A stretch of 6,514 nucleotides of DNA. Origin: Eubacteriales bacterium (GTDB taxonomy: Bacteria > Bacillota > Clostridia > Christensenellales > CAG-138). This document shows, piece by piece, positions 6,309-6,514 of the stretch. The stretch lies in assembly GCA_028701165.1 (NCBI GenBank), contig JAQVRG010000096.1, positions 1 to 6,514 of the forward strand. The letters are read 5' to 3'. The position numbers and the translations under genes are program-made. The notes beneath the pieces are model-generated. The model searched no databases and was not told the DNA's origin. It worked only from the letters and a program-made list of their open reading frames with translations. Within the stretch, counting starts at the first letter, position 1; every line of letters begins with the position of its first letter.

Positions 6309-6460
6309 ACTTTCCTCCTGTTCAGCGCGGATAGCAAAATGATGGATCGCGCGTGCGCGGTTATCACATGCCGCACGCCAAGAAACGTGTCCACGCGTTT
6401 CATAAGCCGGAATCCCAGAGCAACCAACCCTATGGCGGCTATTGCAATCAGTATCGCCAC
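6305..6460 (-). CDS. Small membrane protein, unknown, translationally coupled to ktrB
   Basis: This 51-residue ORF has a GTG start at 6460 and a TGA stop that overlaps the ktrB ATG as ATGA. Upstream, AAGGTGA-type bases lie about 5 nt from the GTG, and the preceding stop in this frame is at 6481-6479, so GTG is the only plausible start. Residues 2-17 (AILIAIAAIGLVALGF) form one hydrophobic helix, too apolar for chance. A basic stretch RLMKRVD (18-24) follows, which by the positive-inside rule would put the N-terminus outside. A second weakly hydrophobic segment (about 38-47) and a basic end NRRKV complete it. Its size and position before a K+ transporter gene recall small accessory peptides such as KdpF, but there is no sequence basis for calling it KdpF. 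I do not recognise the family. Its role may be KtrB assembly or regulation, or simply coupling its translation. Confidence 0.65.
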   Translation of the reverse strand: MAILIAIAAIGLVALGFRLMKRVDTFLGVRHVITAHARSIILLSALNRRKV

Positions 6461-6514
6461 CCTTTCACCTTCCTTCTGTCATACAGTAAGCGAAAGCGTA
6501 TAAGGATGGTGTTC
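6461..6514 (-). other. Short stretch upstream of the potassium operon, content unresolved
   Basis: All three minus-strand frames stay open from the window edge into this stretch; the first stops are at 6481-6479, 6467-6465 and 6450-6448. It could therefore hold the 3' end of another operon gene or simply the operon leader. I see no complete promoter, terminator hairpin or recognisable protein end. Confidence 0.3.

Noticed and set aside
1..6514. CRISPR array, insertion sequence, tRNA or phage attachment site
   Set aside because: I saw no regularly spaced repeats, transposase motifs, terminal inverted repeats or cloverleaf sequence; the window is almost fully explained by housekeeping and potassium-uptake genes.

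Overview
The window is typical low-repeat bacterial chromosome and most resembles a fairly GC-rich Bacillota (Clostridia-like) genome. The evidence is the Bacillus-type tryptophanyl-tRNA synthetase, strong AAGGAGG-type ribosome binding sites, clean sigma-A promoters, and a Ktr-type (KtrB plus soluble KtrA) potassium channel. No rRNA, tRNA, CRISPR array, insertion sequence or phage gene is visible. I cannot name the genus from the sequence.

Layout. On the left, the 5' part of dnaX (clamp-loader gamma/tau subunit) runs leftwards off the window edge. A compact divergent promoter region of about 150 bp separates it from trpS, which runs rightwards. trpS ends in a rho-independent terminator whose U-tract overlaps the stop codon of the convergent gene kdpE.

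The rest of the window (about 2234 to 6460, minus strand) is one tightly packed operon. Its transcription order is: a 51-residue membrane ORF with a GTG start, ktrB, ktrA, a short kdpD-like histidine kinase, and kdpE. The 51-residue ORF and ktrB overlap by ATGA, ktrB to ktrA is 16 nt, ktrA to the kinase is 17 nt, and the kinase and kdpE overlap by 11 nt. The operon's promoter lies beyond the right edge or in the last few dozen bases.

How the genes work together. KtrB is the K+-conducting membrane subunit and KtrA the cytoplasmic nucleotide-binding ring that gates it. The kinase and KdpE form a KdpDE-type two-component system, which classically controls the KdpFABC pump. Here it is co-transcribed with a Ktr channel and no kdpFABC gene is seen. 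The kinase lacks the large cytoplasmic N-terminal sensor domains of full-length KdpD and starts directly at the four-helix membrane domain. The simplest reading is a self-contained, K+- or osmotic-stress-responsive uptake module that controls its own expression.

The points most worth a second look are the coupled 51-residue membrane ORF, the truncated KdpD wired to Ktr, and the palindromes placed at the start sites of the divergent dnaX and trpS promoters.
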